Shown in pieces: positions 1 through 9,044 of a stretch of DNA of 64,000 bases. Every line of letters begins with the position of its first letter. The first letter of the stretch is position 1. The notes beneath the pieces are model-generated. The model saw nothing but the letters and a program-made list of their open reading frames with translations, was not told where the DNA came from and searched no databases. This stretch comes from Myxococcales bacterium 68-20. Its GTDB lineage: Bacteria > Myxococcota_A > Polyangia > Polyangiales > Polyangiaceae. The translations under genes were made by a program, and so were the position numbers. The stretch is taken from NCBI GenBank assembly GCA_001899635.1, contig MKVQ01000005.1:248001-312000 (forward strand). Direction: 5' to 3'.

Positions 1-157
1 GGGGGCGGAACGTTCTATCCGCCGCGCGACAGCGTCTCTCCGCGAGCAGCGACGGGCCATGACCTACGCCAGCGCTCATGAGCACGCACCGACGCGATCG
101 TGCGCGGTCTCGAGCGAATCGTTGCATCCACGGCCTCGGACGCTGTATTCGGGGCCG

Positions 158-1492
158 ATGACCGAACTCTCTCGGGCCGTGAACGATCTCGTAGCCGCTG
201 CCACGCACGGGGTCGAGCCGCGCGCGTTGAAGAGCACCGTCGAGAAGATGCTCGACGCGTTCGACGCATCCGCCGCTCCCGGGCGCGACGCTGCCATCCG
301 CTCGATCGGACGTGCCCTCGGCAAGGTCGACGGCCGCGGAGCGCAGATCCTCGCGCTCGCGCTCGGCGCGCTCGTCGAGAGCGGCGCCTCGCCCGAGGTC
401 GCATGGCCGGCCGTCGGCAAGGGCCTCTCCGACCTCCTCGATCAGGCGACGGCCTTCGCCAGTGCCGCCGTGAAGCACGCACGAGACGAGCACGTCGACA
501 CCGCGATCGAGTCGTCCGGCGCCGCCGTGGCGAAGAAGATGCCGCGTGAAGGAGAGGCCTGGAAGGCGCTGCCCTCGCGATGCCTCGCTGCCGTCGCGTG
601 CCTCACCCGCTCGAAGCAGATCCGGAAGCGCGCCGGCAAGGACGAGACACTCGTGGAAGCGGCATGGCCGCTCTCGGATGTCGTGTCCGAGGTCGGCTAT
701 CTGTTGCAGGCGCTCCGCATCGTCGACGACGAGACCTTCGTCGTCCTCGCGCCGGGCGCGCACCGTGGATGGCGCGTCACCGTCGACGCGATGGCCTCGA
801 ATGCCGAGCTCTATGTCCTGCTCGCCGACGCCCTCGTGGGCGAGGGCAAGCCAGGCCCCAAGACGAAAGCCCCCGCGCGGCTCCCGGGCAAGCGGCCAGA
901 TCCAAGGGCGGTCGCCGCGATTCGCGAAGGCGCACACCCACCGAAGGGTGCGTCTTCGGTGAAGGTTCCGTTCCACCTCGTCGCGTGGACCGCGGTCGAG
1001 GAAGGTGGCCTCCCGCCGACCACGCCACACGAGACCGATCACTGGATCCGGATGGAGGGCATCCCCGCGGACATCCCGCTTGGGGCCGGCAAGGAGCGCG
1101 TCGTCCTTCTGCAGGACGCCCCGTATCCGGAGCCCATCCCCGTCGCGCCGTCGTTCGAATCGCTCCGGCCCGAGGTGCGGATCGAACGGGAGCTCTCGGC
1201 CTCCGAGGTCGACCGCGCGATGCTCACGCTTGGAAAGGCGGCGGCGAAGGCGCGTCCGACGACGGCGGAAGCCCCGACGAACGCGAAGACGAAAGCTCCG
1301 ACGAAGGCGAAGACGAAAGCCCCGACGAAGGCGAAGACGAAAGCCCCGACGAAGGCGAAGACGAAAGCCCCGACGAAGGCGAAGACGAAAGCCCCGACGA
1401 AGGCGAAGGCGAAAGCTCCGACGAAGGCGAAGACGAAAGCTCCGACGAAGGCGAAGGCGAAAGCCCCGACGAAGGCGAAGGCGAAGGCCTGA
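158..1492 (+). CDS. Hypothetical protein with Lys/Ala/Pro/Thr repeat tail (APTKAKTK)n
   Basis: Long ORF (59..1492); internal ATG at 158 (MTELSRAVNDLV) is the more likely start; C-terminal tail encoded by a 24-bp tandem repeat. Confidence 0.65.
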   Translation: MTELSRAVNDLVAAATHGVEPRALKSTVEKMLDAFDASAAPGRDAAIRSIGRALGKVDGRGAQILALALGALVESGASPEVAWPAVGKGLSDLLDQATAFASAAVKHARDEHVDTAIESSGAAVAKKMPREGEAWKALPSRCLAAVACLTRSKQIRKRAGKDETLVEAAWPLSDVVSEVGYLLQALRIVDDETFVVLAPGAHRGWRVTVDAMASNAELYVLLADALVGEGKPGPKTKAPARLPGKRPDPRAVAAIREGAHPPKGASSVKVPFHLVAWTAVEEGGLPPTTPHETDHWIRMEGIPADIPLGAGKERVVLLQDAPYPEPIPVAPSFESLRPEVRIERELSASEVDRAMLTLGKAAAKARPTTAEAPTNAKTKAPTKAKTKAPTKAKTKAPTKAKTKAPTKAKTKAPTKAKAKAPTKAKTKAPTKAKAKAPTKAKAKA

Positions 1493-2633
1493 GGCCGCCC
1501 GAGGCCGCCCGAAGCGCCGCGGCATACAGACTGAACGCGTCGATCGCGCCACGGTAGGGCACCACCGCGGGCGACTCGACGGAGATGAAACGCGCGTCGA
1601 CACATACGAGCATCGGGACACCGAGCGCAGCGGCCGCCGCGAGCTTGCACTCCAGATACTCCGGCGTCGCGAACGGCACGACGTCGACCAGGACCCTCTG
1701 CGCCGACCACTCCAAGGCGAAGTCGGGGAGGACGAGCGTCGATCCCGCACGCACCGGCTCGGGGTGCAGGTCGACGCGGACGCCGGCGGAGCGAAGGGCG
1801 CGGGCGACTCGGCGCGCGAGCCTTCCGTCCGGCGCCGCCGGCACCGTCGACGCGAACGCGATCGCGCCGTCGCGTTCGAGAGCGAGCACCGCGCTCCGAT
1901 CGCCGAGCGTGACCCGCGCGCGAAGCGACCACGACGGCGCCGCCATGAGCGCGGGTACGAAGCGCGCGATCATGCGCCCATACTTCGCGGTGTCGTGGAA
2001 GATCGCGAGCGGCCCGGTGAGCGTCAGGCGCATCGTCTCGCCCTCCGCGTCGAAGCGCACGAGGAGACCGTCACGCTTCGCGGCGCGCGCAACGGTCGAG
2101 GCGTCGCCTGCGATCGTCGCCTCTACCTCCATCGAGCGAGCGACGAGCGCCTGTGCGAGCGCGAGGTTGTACCGGGCGACGAGGTCCCGCGGGTGCGGGG
2201 GTCGGTCCGGCGCCACGAGCACTCGGCGGACCTTCCGATCGGCGAAGAGGCTCCCCACGACGAGGTCGCCAGCGATACCGAACCGCCGGGCCGCCTCGGA
2301 GATCGCCGCTTCGCGCGGGTGGCGAGCAGCGAGCTCGAAGACCACCTCGCGCAGCGCCTCGGGGTCGACCGCCGCGTCGATCCGCGCCTCCCACCGCCTG
2401 CGCTCGATCGCCCACAGCGCTTCCGCGACACGCACCGGCATCTTCGCCTCACGCGCTACCCGCGCGAGCGCGCCTGGCGCCACGAGCTCCGCTTCTCCGA
2501 CCGAGAGGCCGGCGAGCGCGGCCACGGAATCGAGCACCGCGGCCACGAACGGCTCGTCGGCCTCGCCGAGCCAAGTCGGGAGGAGCCGGCCGTCGACGAT
2601 CGTGTACGCGAGGCACTCAAACGGCAGCAACAT
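1224..2633 (-). CDS. DUF790 / Bax1-like nuclease
   Basis: MLLPFECLAYTIVDGRLLPTWLG N-terminus, GPLAIFHDTAKYGRMIARFVPAL motif and C-terminal FALEW...VDVVPFATPEYLECKLAAA resemble DUF790 (archaeal Bax1) proteins; adjacent to XPB-like helicase; ORF could start at 2657. Confidence 0.75.
   Translation of the reverse strand: MLLPFECLAYTIVDGRLLPTWLGEADEPFVAAVLDSVAALAGLSVGEAELVAPGALARVAREAKMPVRVAEALWAIERRRWEARIDAAVDPEALREVVFELAARHPREAAISEAARRFGIAGDLVVGSLFADRKVRRVLVAPDRPPHPRDLVARYNLALAQALVARSMEVEATIAGDASTVARAAKRDGLLVRFDAEGETMRLTLTGPLAIFHDTAKYGRMIARFVPALMAAPSWSLRARVTLGDRSAVLALERDGAIAFASTVPAAPDGRLARRVARALRSAGVRVDLHPEPVRAGSTLVLPDFALEWSAQRVLVDVVPFATPEYLECKLAAAAALGVPMLVCVDARFISVESPAVVPYRGAIDAFSLYAAALRAASGGLRPSPSPSSGLSPSPSSELSSSPSSELSPSPSSGLSSSPSSGLSSSPSSGLSSSPSSGLSSSPSSELSSSRSSGLPPSSDAPSPPPFQA
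1265..1490. repeat. 24-bp tandem repeat (GCYCCGACGAAGGCGAAGRCGAAA), about nine units
   Basis: Visible direct repetition; encodes APTKAKTK on + and SSPSSGLS on - strand. Confidence 0.9.
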
Positions 2634-4062
2634 CGGCTCCTCCGTCGTCCCCTGCACGCTCGAGCGGCGATGGCCGCGCGTCCAAGCTACGCGACCGCGC
2701 CAGGCGCTCGTCGAGCGTTCCGCGCGTCACCAGCTCGTAGACGAGCGCGCGCTTGCCCGGAGCCGGCCGGAGGACGCGGCCAATCCGCTGCACGTGCTCC
2801 CGAGCGCCGAGCGAGCCGCTCACGACGATCGCGATCCGCGCGTCGGGCACGTCGATCCCTTCGTTCAGCACCCGCGCCGAGGCGATCGCGCGCACGCGTC
2901 CATCCCTGAACTTGGCGAGGATGCGGTCGCGCTCCTGGGCACCGACCTCCCCGGTGATCACCGGGACGAGGTCCCTCTCCGAGACGCGGTACGCATCCTC
3001 GACCCGGGCCGTGAACACGATCGTGCGATCCGCGCGATGCCGCGCGAGGAGCGTCGATACGAGCGCCTGCTTCGCGCGTGGAAAGCACGCCACCTGAACG
3101 GCGGCCGCATGATCGCGCAGCGCCGCGCGCCCCTCCGCCGTACTGCCCACGACGCGCACCATCTCCTCGTAACCGGCGCCCCGGTGCTGCCGAAAGAAGA
3201 GGCGCCGCAAGCTGGCGAACGGCGCGACGAGTCGCTCGTAGCGCTCGCGCTCGTCGGCTGCGAGCTCGACGGGAAGCTGGACGATCGACAGCTCCGCGAG
3301 GTGCGTGCCTGCGAGCTCGGCCACCTTGATCTCCGTCACGACGGGTCCGACGAGCTCGGCGAGCCGCAACGCGCCCTCCGTCCCGGCGGGTGGCGCCGTC
3401 GCCGAGAGGCCGAGCCGCGCCGGTGCGGCACATGCCTCGAGCGCCTCCGCACGTGCGCCGCTCGCGAAGTGATGGACCTCGTCGACGACGAGCAGGCCGA
3501 AGCGATCCCCCACACCGTCGAGGCGACGGTACGCGCTCTCGAACGTCATCACGGTCACGCGCTCGATCGTTCGCTCACCGTCGCCGACGATGCCGATGCG
3601 CTCGCCGAGCGTCGCGCCTAGCTGCGACGCCCACGCCCCCATCAGCGCCCGGGTCGGGCACAGCACGACCGCGGGGACGCCGCACGCGAGGATTGCCGCG
3701 AGCGCGACCCGCGTCTTCCCGGCTCCCGTCGGCAGCGCCAGGATCCCTCGCCGACCGGCGACCATCCACGCCGAGAGGGCAGCCTCCTGGTAGGAGCGGA
3801 GCGCGAGGCGGTCCCAGGAGCGCGGGGCCGGCGGCCACAACTCGCGAAGATCACCGGTGAGCCTCTCTCCCGCGGCGTCCGCACGCGCCGCGATCTCGCC
3901 GAAGAGGTACGCGGGAGCGCGTTGCTTCCCGGCGCGGTCGTCCCAGACGACACCGGCTCGCCGAAGGCTGCTCCCCGCACTGCCCCCTACGAGCAACGTG
4001 CCACCGGTGAAGACGACGCTGCTCCCCTCGCCCGTTCCCGCCGCCGCTTGCGCGTCCGCCAT
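2617..4062 (-). CDS. XPB/Rad25-like DEAD/DEAH-box helicase
   Basis: LRSYQEAALSAWMVAGRRGILALPTGAGKTRVALAAI (Walker A), LLVVDEVHHF (DEVH), LGLSATAPP, QRIGRVLRPAPGK (motif VI); ATG at 4062 or 4074. Confidence 0.85.
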   Translation of the reverse strand: MADAQAAAGTGEGSSVVFTGGTLLVGGSAGSSLRRAGVVWDDRAGKQRAPAYLFGEIAARADAAGERLTGDLRELWPPAPRSWDRLALRSYQEAALSAWMVAGRRGILALPTGAGKTRVALAAILACGVPAVVLCPTRALMGAWASQLGATLGERIGIVGDGERTIERVTVMTFESAYRRLDGVGDRFGLLVVDEVHHFASGARAEALEACAAPARLGLSATAPPAGTEGALRLAELVGPVVTEIKVAELAGTHLAELSIVQLPVELAADERERYERLVAPFASLRRLFFRQHRGAGYEEMVRVVGSTAEGRAALRDHAAAVQVACFPRAKQALVSTLLARHRADRTIVFTARVEDAYRVSERDLVPVITGEVGAQERDRILAKFRDGRVRAIASARVLNEGIDVPDARIAIVVSGSLGAREHVQRIGRVLRPAPGKRALVYELVTRGTLDERLARSRSLDARPSPLERAGDDGGADVAAV

Positions 4063-4130
4063 GCGCCGGCCCATGAACGAAGCGTGCCGGCGCCGCCCCC
4101 TCGCGATCCTCGCGCTTTGCCCCCGCTCCC

Positions 4131-4163
4131 CCTGGCCCGGGCCAGATCGGGCCGGCCCCCGGC
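4131..4163. repeat. Intergenic GGCC-rich element copy A (TGGCCCGGGCCAGATCGGGCCGGCCCCCGGCCG)
   Basis: Near-identical inverted-orientation copy found at about 17258-17293. Confidence 0.7.
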
Positions 4164-4214
4164 CGCGCTCGACCGAGGTGGAGAAGCACCGAACCTGAGC
4201 TACGATCACCGTCG

Positions 4215-4772
4215 ATGAAGTGCGCCCTCTTCGCCGCCGCGGTGCTCGGCGCGGTCTCGTTCTCCGCGCTCCCTGCCCATGCCGACGGGGCGTGTCCGCC
4301 CGCGTCCGGTGCTCCGGCGACCTGGGGAGCACCGGCGACTCCGGCCTCGACGGCCGACGAACCGCCGGTCGCGCGAGCGCGAGACCTCCTCGCGCGGGCG
4401 CGCCTCCTCGACGAGGCCGCGACCTCGGACGAGCGGGCGGCGGTCGAGATCGCAGCGCGCCTTCCAGCGCTCCGAGCGAGCGCCAAGGCTGCGCGCGATC
4501 GCGCCGATCGAGCAGCGGGAGACGATCGCGAGGCGCTCGTCTCGCGCGCCGAGGATCTCGAGGCCGACCTCGCCGTCAGCGAGGCGGAGACGACGGCGAA
4601 GCGACGCAGCGCCGTCGACAATCGGCGCGTCGCGCGCGAGCTCCGCGCACGTGCAGTGCGCATCGTGCGCGAAGCACCGGCCGATCCGGCGCCGGCGGGC
4701 GCGCCGTGCGATCCGCCGTACCGCTTCAGCGCCGACGGGCGGAAGATCTACCGCGTCGAGTGCCTGAAATAG
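4215..4772 (+). CDS. Secreted hypothetical protein
   Basis: Signal peptide MKCALFAAAVLGAVSFSALPAHA; C-terminal CDPPYRFSADGRKIYRVECL. Confidence 0.7.
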   Translation: MKCALFAAAVLGAVSFSALPAHADGACPPASGAPATWGAPATPASTADEPPVARARDLLARARLLDEAATSDERAAVEIAARLPALRASAKAARDRADRAAGDDREALVSRAEDLEADLAVSEAETTAKRRSAVDNRRVARELRARAVRIVREAPADPAPAGAPCDPPYRFSADGRKIYRVECLK

Positions 4773-4779
4773 GGCGCCG

Positions 4780-5676
4780 TCAATAGCGCCACGGCTCGCA
4801 CCGGTGCGGATCGATGCGGGGTAGCCGCCGGCCTCGTTGCATCGCCGTATGTCGCTCGACGAGCAGCGCGACCCTCGCTCGGTGGGGTCGAAACGGCTCG
4901 AGCATCTCCAGCATCGCCGCGTCTGCGGCCTTCGGATCGTCGCGTGTGAGGTCGTCCGGGCCGCCGAGCGCCGCCGTGATCGTGTAGGGTGCATGGAAGT
5001 CGCCCACCGGCACCGCGTCCCCCCAGCCAAGGCCGCTTCTCGCGACGGCATTCGCGGTCCACGGGCCGACGCCGCGGAGGCTCTGCAGCTTCTCGATCGC
5101 GACCTCGGGCGAATGCGCGCGGAGGCGCTCGAGAGCCTCCGCGCGCCCTGCACCCTCGTGCAACGTCACGGCTCGCCGCGAGCCGACTCCGATCGCGTGC
5201 ATCTTCCACATCGGCACGCGCTTGACCGCGGCTCCGGTCGGCGCGGCGCGGAGCTCCGTGTTCGGGACGGGCTCTCCCGCGATCCTCCAGAGCCGCCGGA
5301 TCGATGCCCTCGCCTCGAACGTGGTGACGAGCTGCTCGATGACCGCGACCGCGAAGCTCTCGAACACGGTGGGCGTGGAAGCGATCCGCGGGTCGACGGC
5401 GCGCGCGAGCGGACCGAGCAACGCGTGCCGGCGGACCATCGCGAAGAATTCCGTCGGATCGTCGTCGACCGCAGCGACGGCGCGGGCTGTCGCGATCGCG
5501 CGCTCGACGTCCTCACTCGAGCACGCCCCCACGGCCGCGACCTGCACGCGTACGGCGCGGTCGGCCCAGCCGAACGCCAGTACGATCGCGTCGGGCCCGC
5601 CGCGCACGGCCACCAGCCGGCGCGCGAGGCGGACGCGCGGGTCATAACCTGGTCCGCGCGGGGCGAAGGACGCCAT
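4780..5676 (-). CDS. DNA-3-methyladenine glycosylase II-like (HhH-GPD superfamily)
   Basis: LQSLRGVGPWTANAVARSGLGWGDAVPVGDFH: HhH hairpin plus catalytic Asp; start uncertain (ATG 5676 or GTG 5748). Confidence 0.8.
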   Translation of the reverse strand: MASFAPRGPGYDPRVRLARRLVAVRGGPDAIVLAFGWADRAVRVQVAAVGACSSEDVERAIATARAVAAVDDDPTEFFAMVRRHALLGPLARAVDPRIASTPTVFESFAVAVIEQLVTTFEARASIRRLWRIAGEPVPNTELRAAPTGAAVKRVPMWKMHAIGVGSRRAVTLHEGAGRAEALERLRAHSPEVAIEKLQSLRGVGPWTANAVARSGLGWGDAVPVGDFHAPYTITAALGGPDDLTRDDPKAADAAMLEMLEPFRPHRARVALLVERHTAMQRGRRLPRIDPHRCEPWRY

Positions 5677-5767
5677 CGCCACCGGCCGAAGGCGGGATAC
5701 GCCGCCGAGCTCGGAGGGCGAGTGATGCGGCTCGTCGGGAGGTCGCACGTCGACCTCGAACGTTAGC

Positions 5768-6829
5768 TCAGAAGCGCCCCGCGCACGCGATGGCCATCCC
5801 GGCCGGGGCCGTCGTCGGCGAGCACGCGAGCGACGGCCTCGATGCGGCTGTGCTCTTCGAGGGCGCCTCCGCGGACGGCGCCGTGGCCACGAGCACGAGC
5901 CCGCCCACGGCGAAGGCGCCGCCTCCGACGAGGGTGAGGAGCGACACGGTGAGCCAGGTGCGGGACGCGCTGACCTGATCGTCGCAGCTCTTCGGTTGTT
6001 CGGCGCCGAGCCCCGGACAGGTTGTGGCGTTGTACTCGTCGATGATGCCCTTGCGAACGAACATCCCGACGCCGCCCGTCGCGACGAGCGCGGCGCCCGT
6101 ACCGACGAACGCCCAGCCGAGGAGCCGTTGCCCGGATCCGGGGTCCTCCTGAGCGGGACGCGATCGCTCCTCCGGCGGTACGCCACCGGCAGGCGGAGGC
6201 GGAGCGCTACCGGCCGCCGCGGGCGAAGGCACCAGCGTCACGGTCTCACGCGCAACACCGCCGGGCGGCAGCTCGACGGTGCGCGTGGTCGAGTGGAAGC
6301 CCGCCCCACGAACCTCGAGTGTGCGTTTGCCCGCCTCGACGCGGAACGGTCCGCTCCCAGCCCCGATCCGGACGCCGTCGACGTAGACGTCGGCCTGCTC
6401 GGCGCCGCGGACCTCGAGCGTCGCGATGCGCTTCTGGATGACGGCGAGCGCCCCCTCGAGCGCGCCCCGGTTCTTCGTGATCCACGGGTCGCCCGTGCTC
6501 GCGAGCGCAGCGGACAGGTCCGTCTCCGCGAGCACCCACATCCCGAGCGCCTGCTCGGCGAGCGCGACCTGCGCCCGGGCCCGAGCGCTCGGAGACTTCG
6601 CGAGCGCCTGGCGAAAGACCTCGAGGGCCTCCTCGTCTCGCCCCTTCTCACGGAGCTCTACGCCCTTCGTGAGGAGCGCATCGGCGTCCGATGACGCATC
6701 GGCATGCGCAACGGGGGCAGCGAATGCCAAGGCCGCACAGACGGCAACAGCGATGCGCTTGGGGCGCGCGCCCCAACCACCCGCACCAGTGGGCTTTCGG
6801 CCCGCGTTGAATGCTTTCTTAGCTCGCAC
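5768..6829 (-). CDS. TPR/PEGA-like domain membrane protein
   Basis: Signal-like N-terminus, GRDEEALEVFRQALAKSPSA TPR-like, ADVYVDGVRIGAGSGPFRVEAGKRTLEVRGAGF PEGA-like, C-terminal TM segments. Confidence 0.7.
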   Translation of the reverse strand: MRAKKAFNAGRKPTGAGGWGARPKRIAVAVCAALAFAAPVAHADASSDADALLTKGVELREKGRDEEALEVFRQALAKSPSARARAQVALAEQALGMWVLAETDLSAALASTGDPWITKNRGALEGALAVIQKRIATLEVRGAEQADVYVDGVRIGAGSGPFRVEAGKRTLEVRGAGFHSTTRTVELPPGGVARETVTLVPSPAAAGSAPPPPAGGVPPEERSRPAQEDPGSGQRLLGWAFVGTGAALVATGGVGMFVRKGIIDEYNATTCPGLGAEQPKSCDDQVSASRTWLTVSLLTLVGGGAFAVGGLVLVATAPSAEAPSKSTAASRPSLACSPTTAPAGMAIACAGRF

Positions 6830-6844
6830 GCGTGGTCGCAGATG

Positions 6845-8416
6845 CTAGCGCAGGATCGGCGCGCCGTTTGGTGCTTGCGTATCGGCCGGCACCGGCGGCG
6901 CCACGGGCGCGGCCGTGCTGCCATTCGTCGTCGCCGGGGTCGTCGCTCGCCCGCGGCCCGGCGGGCGGGCCCGGACGGTCGGAGCCACGGTCGCCGCTGG
7001 GAGGCTGGACGGCGAAACGACGGTCTCGGCGACCACCACGGAGAGAGCCGGCGGCGGGTCCGACGGCGCAGGCGCAGACGAAGGCGCTGGAGCCGCCGAC
7101 GGTGCCGGAGTCGCCTCCGCGACCGACGGAGGCGGCGGCGATGACGCGGATGCCTTCACCACCGACGACGAGCGAAGCCCGATGATGACCACCGCGGCCA
7201 CGGCGATCGACACCATCGCGCCGACGGCGATGCCCAGCCTGAACGGAGACCGGCGCGGCTCGGGCTCGGCGCCCCGCCCCCACGTGACATCGGTGGAGAC
7301 GAGCGGCCGGACGATGTCTCCGGACGGCGGCGCCGAACGGGCTTGCGCCGGAGTGACCGCCCCGAACGGCGCCGGTCCTGACACGCCCCGGAGCGCCCGC
7401 GCGATGTCCTCGCCGGTCGGCATCGTCACCGCGGTCGACGGCCCGGTGTCATCGGCACCTCTCGGCGGTGGCCGGGAGTCCATCGTGTCCTCGAACGAGC
7501 GCCACGGTCGAAGCACGACTCCCTGCTGCGCGCTGCGTGCGTACGGCTCGAGCGCCGTCGCCAGCTGGGCGACGTTCTGCCAGCGACGGGCAGGATCCTT
7601 CTCGAGGGCTCGCATCACCACCGCCACGAGTTTCTCGTCGAGACCGGGGCGAAGCGCGAGCAGCGACTCGGGCGGCTCGTTGACGACGCGAATGCACACC
7701 TCGGTGACGGTCTCGCCGTCGAACGGCGGCTGTCCGCCGAGCAGCTCGTAGAGGATCACACCGAGCGACCAGATATCGCTCCGGATGTCCGCGGCGCGAG
7801 CGGAGCGCATGTGCTCGGGTGCCATGTAGAGCGGCGACCCCATCACCGCTTGCGAGTCCGTCAACGCCAGCTGGCCCACGGCCGCTGCGCCGAAAGCCTT
7901 CGCGATACCGAAGTCGAGGACCTTCACGAGCGGCGTCCCGTTGAGGCGACGGCTGACGAAGATGTTCTGAGGCTTGAGATCGCGATGGACGATCCCCGCG
8001 GAGTGCGCCTCGACGAGGGCCTCGCACGCTTGGAGGACGTACTCCACCGTGTCGGCGACCGGGAATGGCCCCTTCTGCTTGTTCAGTTTGGCGAGGTCGA
8101 GCCCCTCGAGGAGCTCGAGGACCATGTACGGGCTCCCGGTCTCGTCACGCCCGACATCGAACACCCGCGCCACGTGCTCGCTCTTCAAGCGGGCGACCGA
8201 GCGCGCCTCGCGCATGAAGCGCTCGATGGCGTCCTTCCCCGAGACCGCCTCGGGGAGGATGAACTTCAACGCGACCGGCTGATCGAGCTCGGTGTGCTTC
8301 GCGGCGACGACGACCCCCATGCCGCCGGCTCCGAGGACGCGCTCGACACGATACCTCCCGCCGACGATGTCGCCGGGATTCACGGGAGAGCAGACGCGGA
8401 CGTGATCGGACGACAT
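6845..8416 (-). CDS. Hanks-type serine/threonine protein kinase
   Basis: RYRVERVLGAGGMGVVVAAKHTELDQPVALKFI, IVHRDLKPQNIF, LDFGIAKA, MAPEHM; C-terminal TM. Confidence 0.93.
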   Translation of the reverse strand: MSSDHVRVCSPVNPGDIVGGRYRVERVLGAGGMGVVVAAKHTELDQPVALKFILPEAVSGKDAIERFMREARSVARLKSEHVARVFDVGRDETGSPYMVLELLEGLDLAKLNKQKGPFPVADTVEYVLQACEALVEAHSAGIVHRDLKPQNIFVSRRLNGTPLVKVLDFGIAKAFGAAAVGQLALTDSQAVMGSPLYMAPEHMRSARAADIRSDIWSLGVILYELLGGQPPFDGETVTEVCIRVVNEPPESLLALRPGLDEKLVAVVMRALEKDPARRWQNVAQLATALEPYARSAQQGVVLRPWRSFEDTMDSRPPPRGADDTGPSTAVTMPTGEDIARALRGVSGPAPFGAVTPAQARSAPPSGDIVRPLVSTDVTWGRGAEPEPRRSPFRLGIAVGAMVSIAVAAVVIIGLRSSSVVKASASSPPPPSVAEATPAPSAAPAPSSAPAPSDPPPALSVVVAETVVSPSSLPAATVAPTVRARPPGRGRATTPATTNGSTAAPVAPPVPADTQAPNGAPILR

Positions 8417-8494
8417 GCAGCCGCGGCCAAGATTAGCACGTTGGCCCCCAGAGGCACCCATCGCCACCCCGCACCGTTGGCCCCGGCGGAACCA

Positions 8495-8884
8495 ATGAGC
8501 GACCGCGCTGTCTATCGGCGGGTGAAACGAGCACGCCCTGCGATCCTCATCGCCGCCCTCGGGCCCCTCTCCCTCCTTGCGCTCCGGGCGCCCGACGTCC
8601 GGGCGGCCGACTCCGCCAACGACTGCGTCCACATGCGCGAAGGTCAGAGCGGCGACGGCCTGACCCTCTCGATCGACAACAACTGCGATCGGGGCTTGAG
8701 CTGCTCCCTCTCCTGGACCGTGCAGTGCGAGACCGCGACCGGCAAGGTCACTCGCCGCTCGAAGGATGGCGCCCGGTTCATCATTGGCCCGTCCGCCTCG
8801 CAGTCCGCGACCGCGTCCGCCCGGAGCTGCGGCGACAGCTGGCGCATCGACGACGTGAGCTGGGCCTGCAACCCGACCAAGTGA
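8495..8884 (+). CDS. Small secreted hypothetical protein
   Basis: ATG 8495; hydrophobic N-terminus; Cys-containing mature domain. Confidence 0.6.
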   Translation: MSDRAVYRRVKRARPAILIAALGPLSLLALRAPDVRAADSANDCVHMREGQSGDGLTLSIDNNCDRGLSCSLSWTVQCETATGKVTRRSKDGARFIIGPSASQSATASARSCGDSWRIDDVSWACNPTK

Positions 8885-9044
8885 CCCCGCTACCGCCCCT
8901 GGGCGTGGTCAAGGGGGCGACCACGGACGCCCACCCGGACCAAGCCCTACCTTCGTGCCGACGGCGGGCGTCCTGGACAACCTCGACGTTACGAAGTCAC
9001 GAGAGGCCCCCATCGCTTCGCCAATGTGGATATGCTCGGCACGA

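Noticed and set aside
1265-1490. Possible CRISPR array
   Set aside because: Repeats are contiguous 24-bp units without unique spacers, and no cas genes are nearby; it is a coding tandem repeat.
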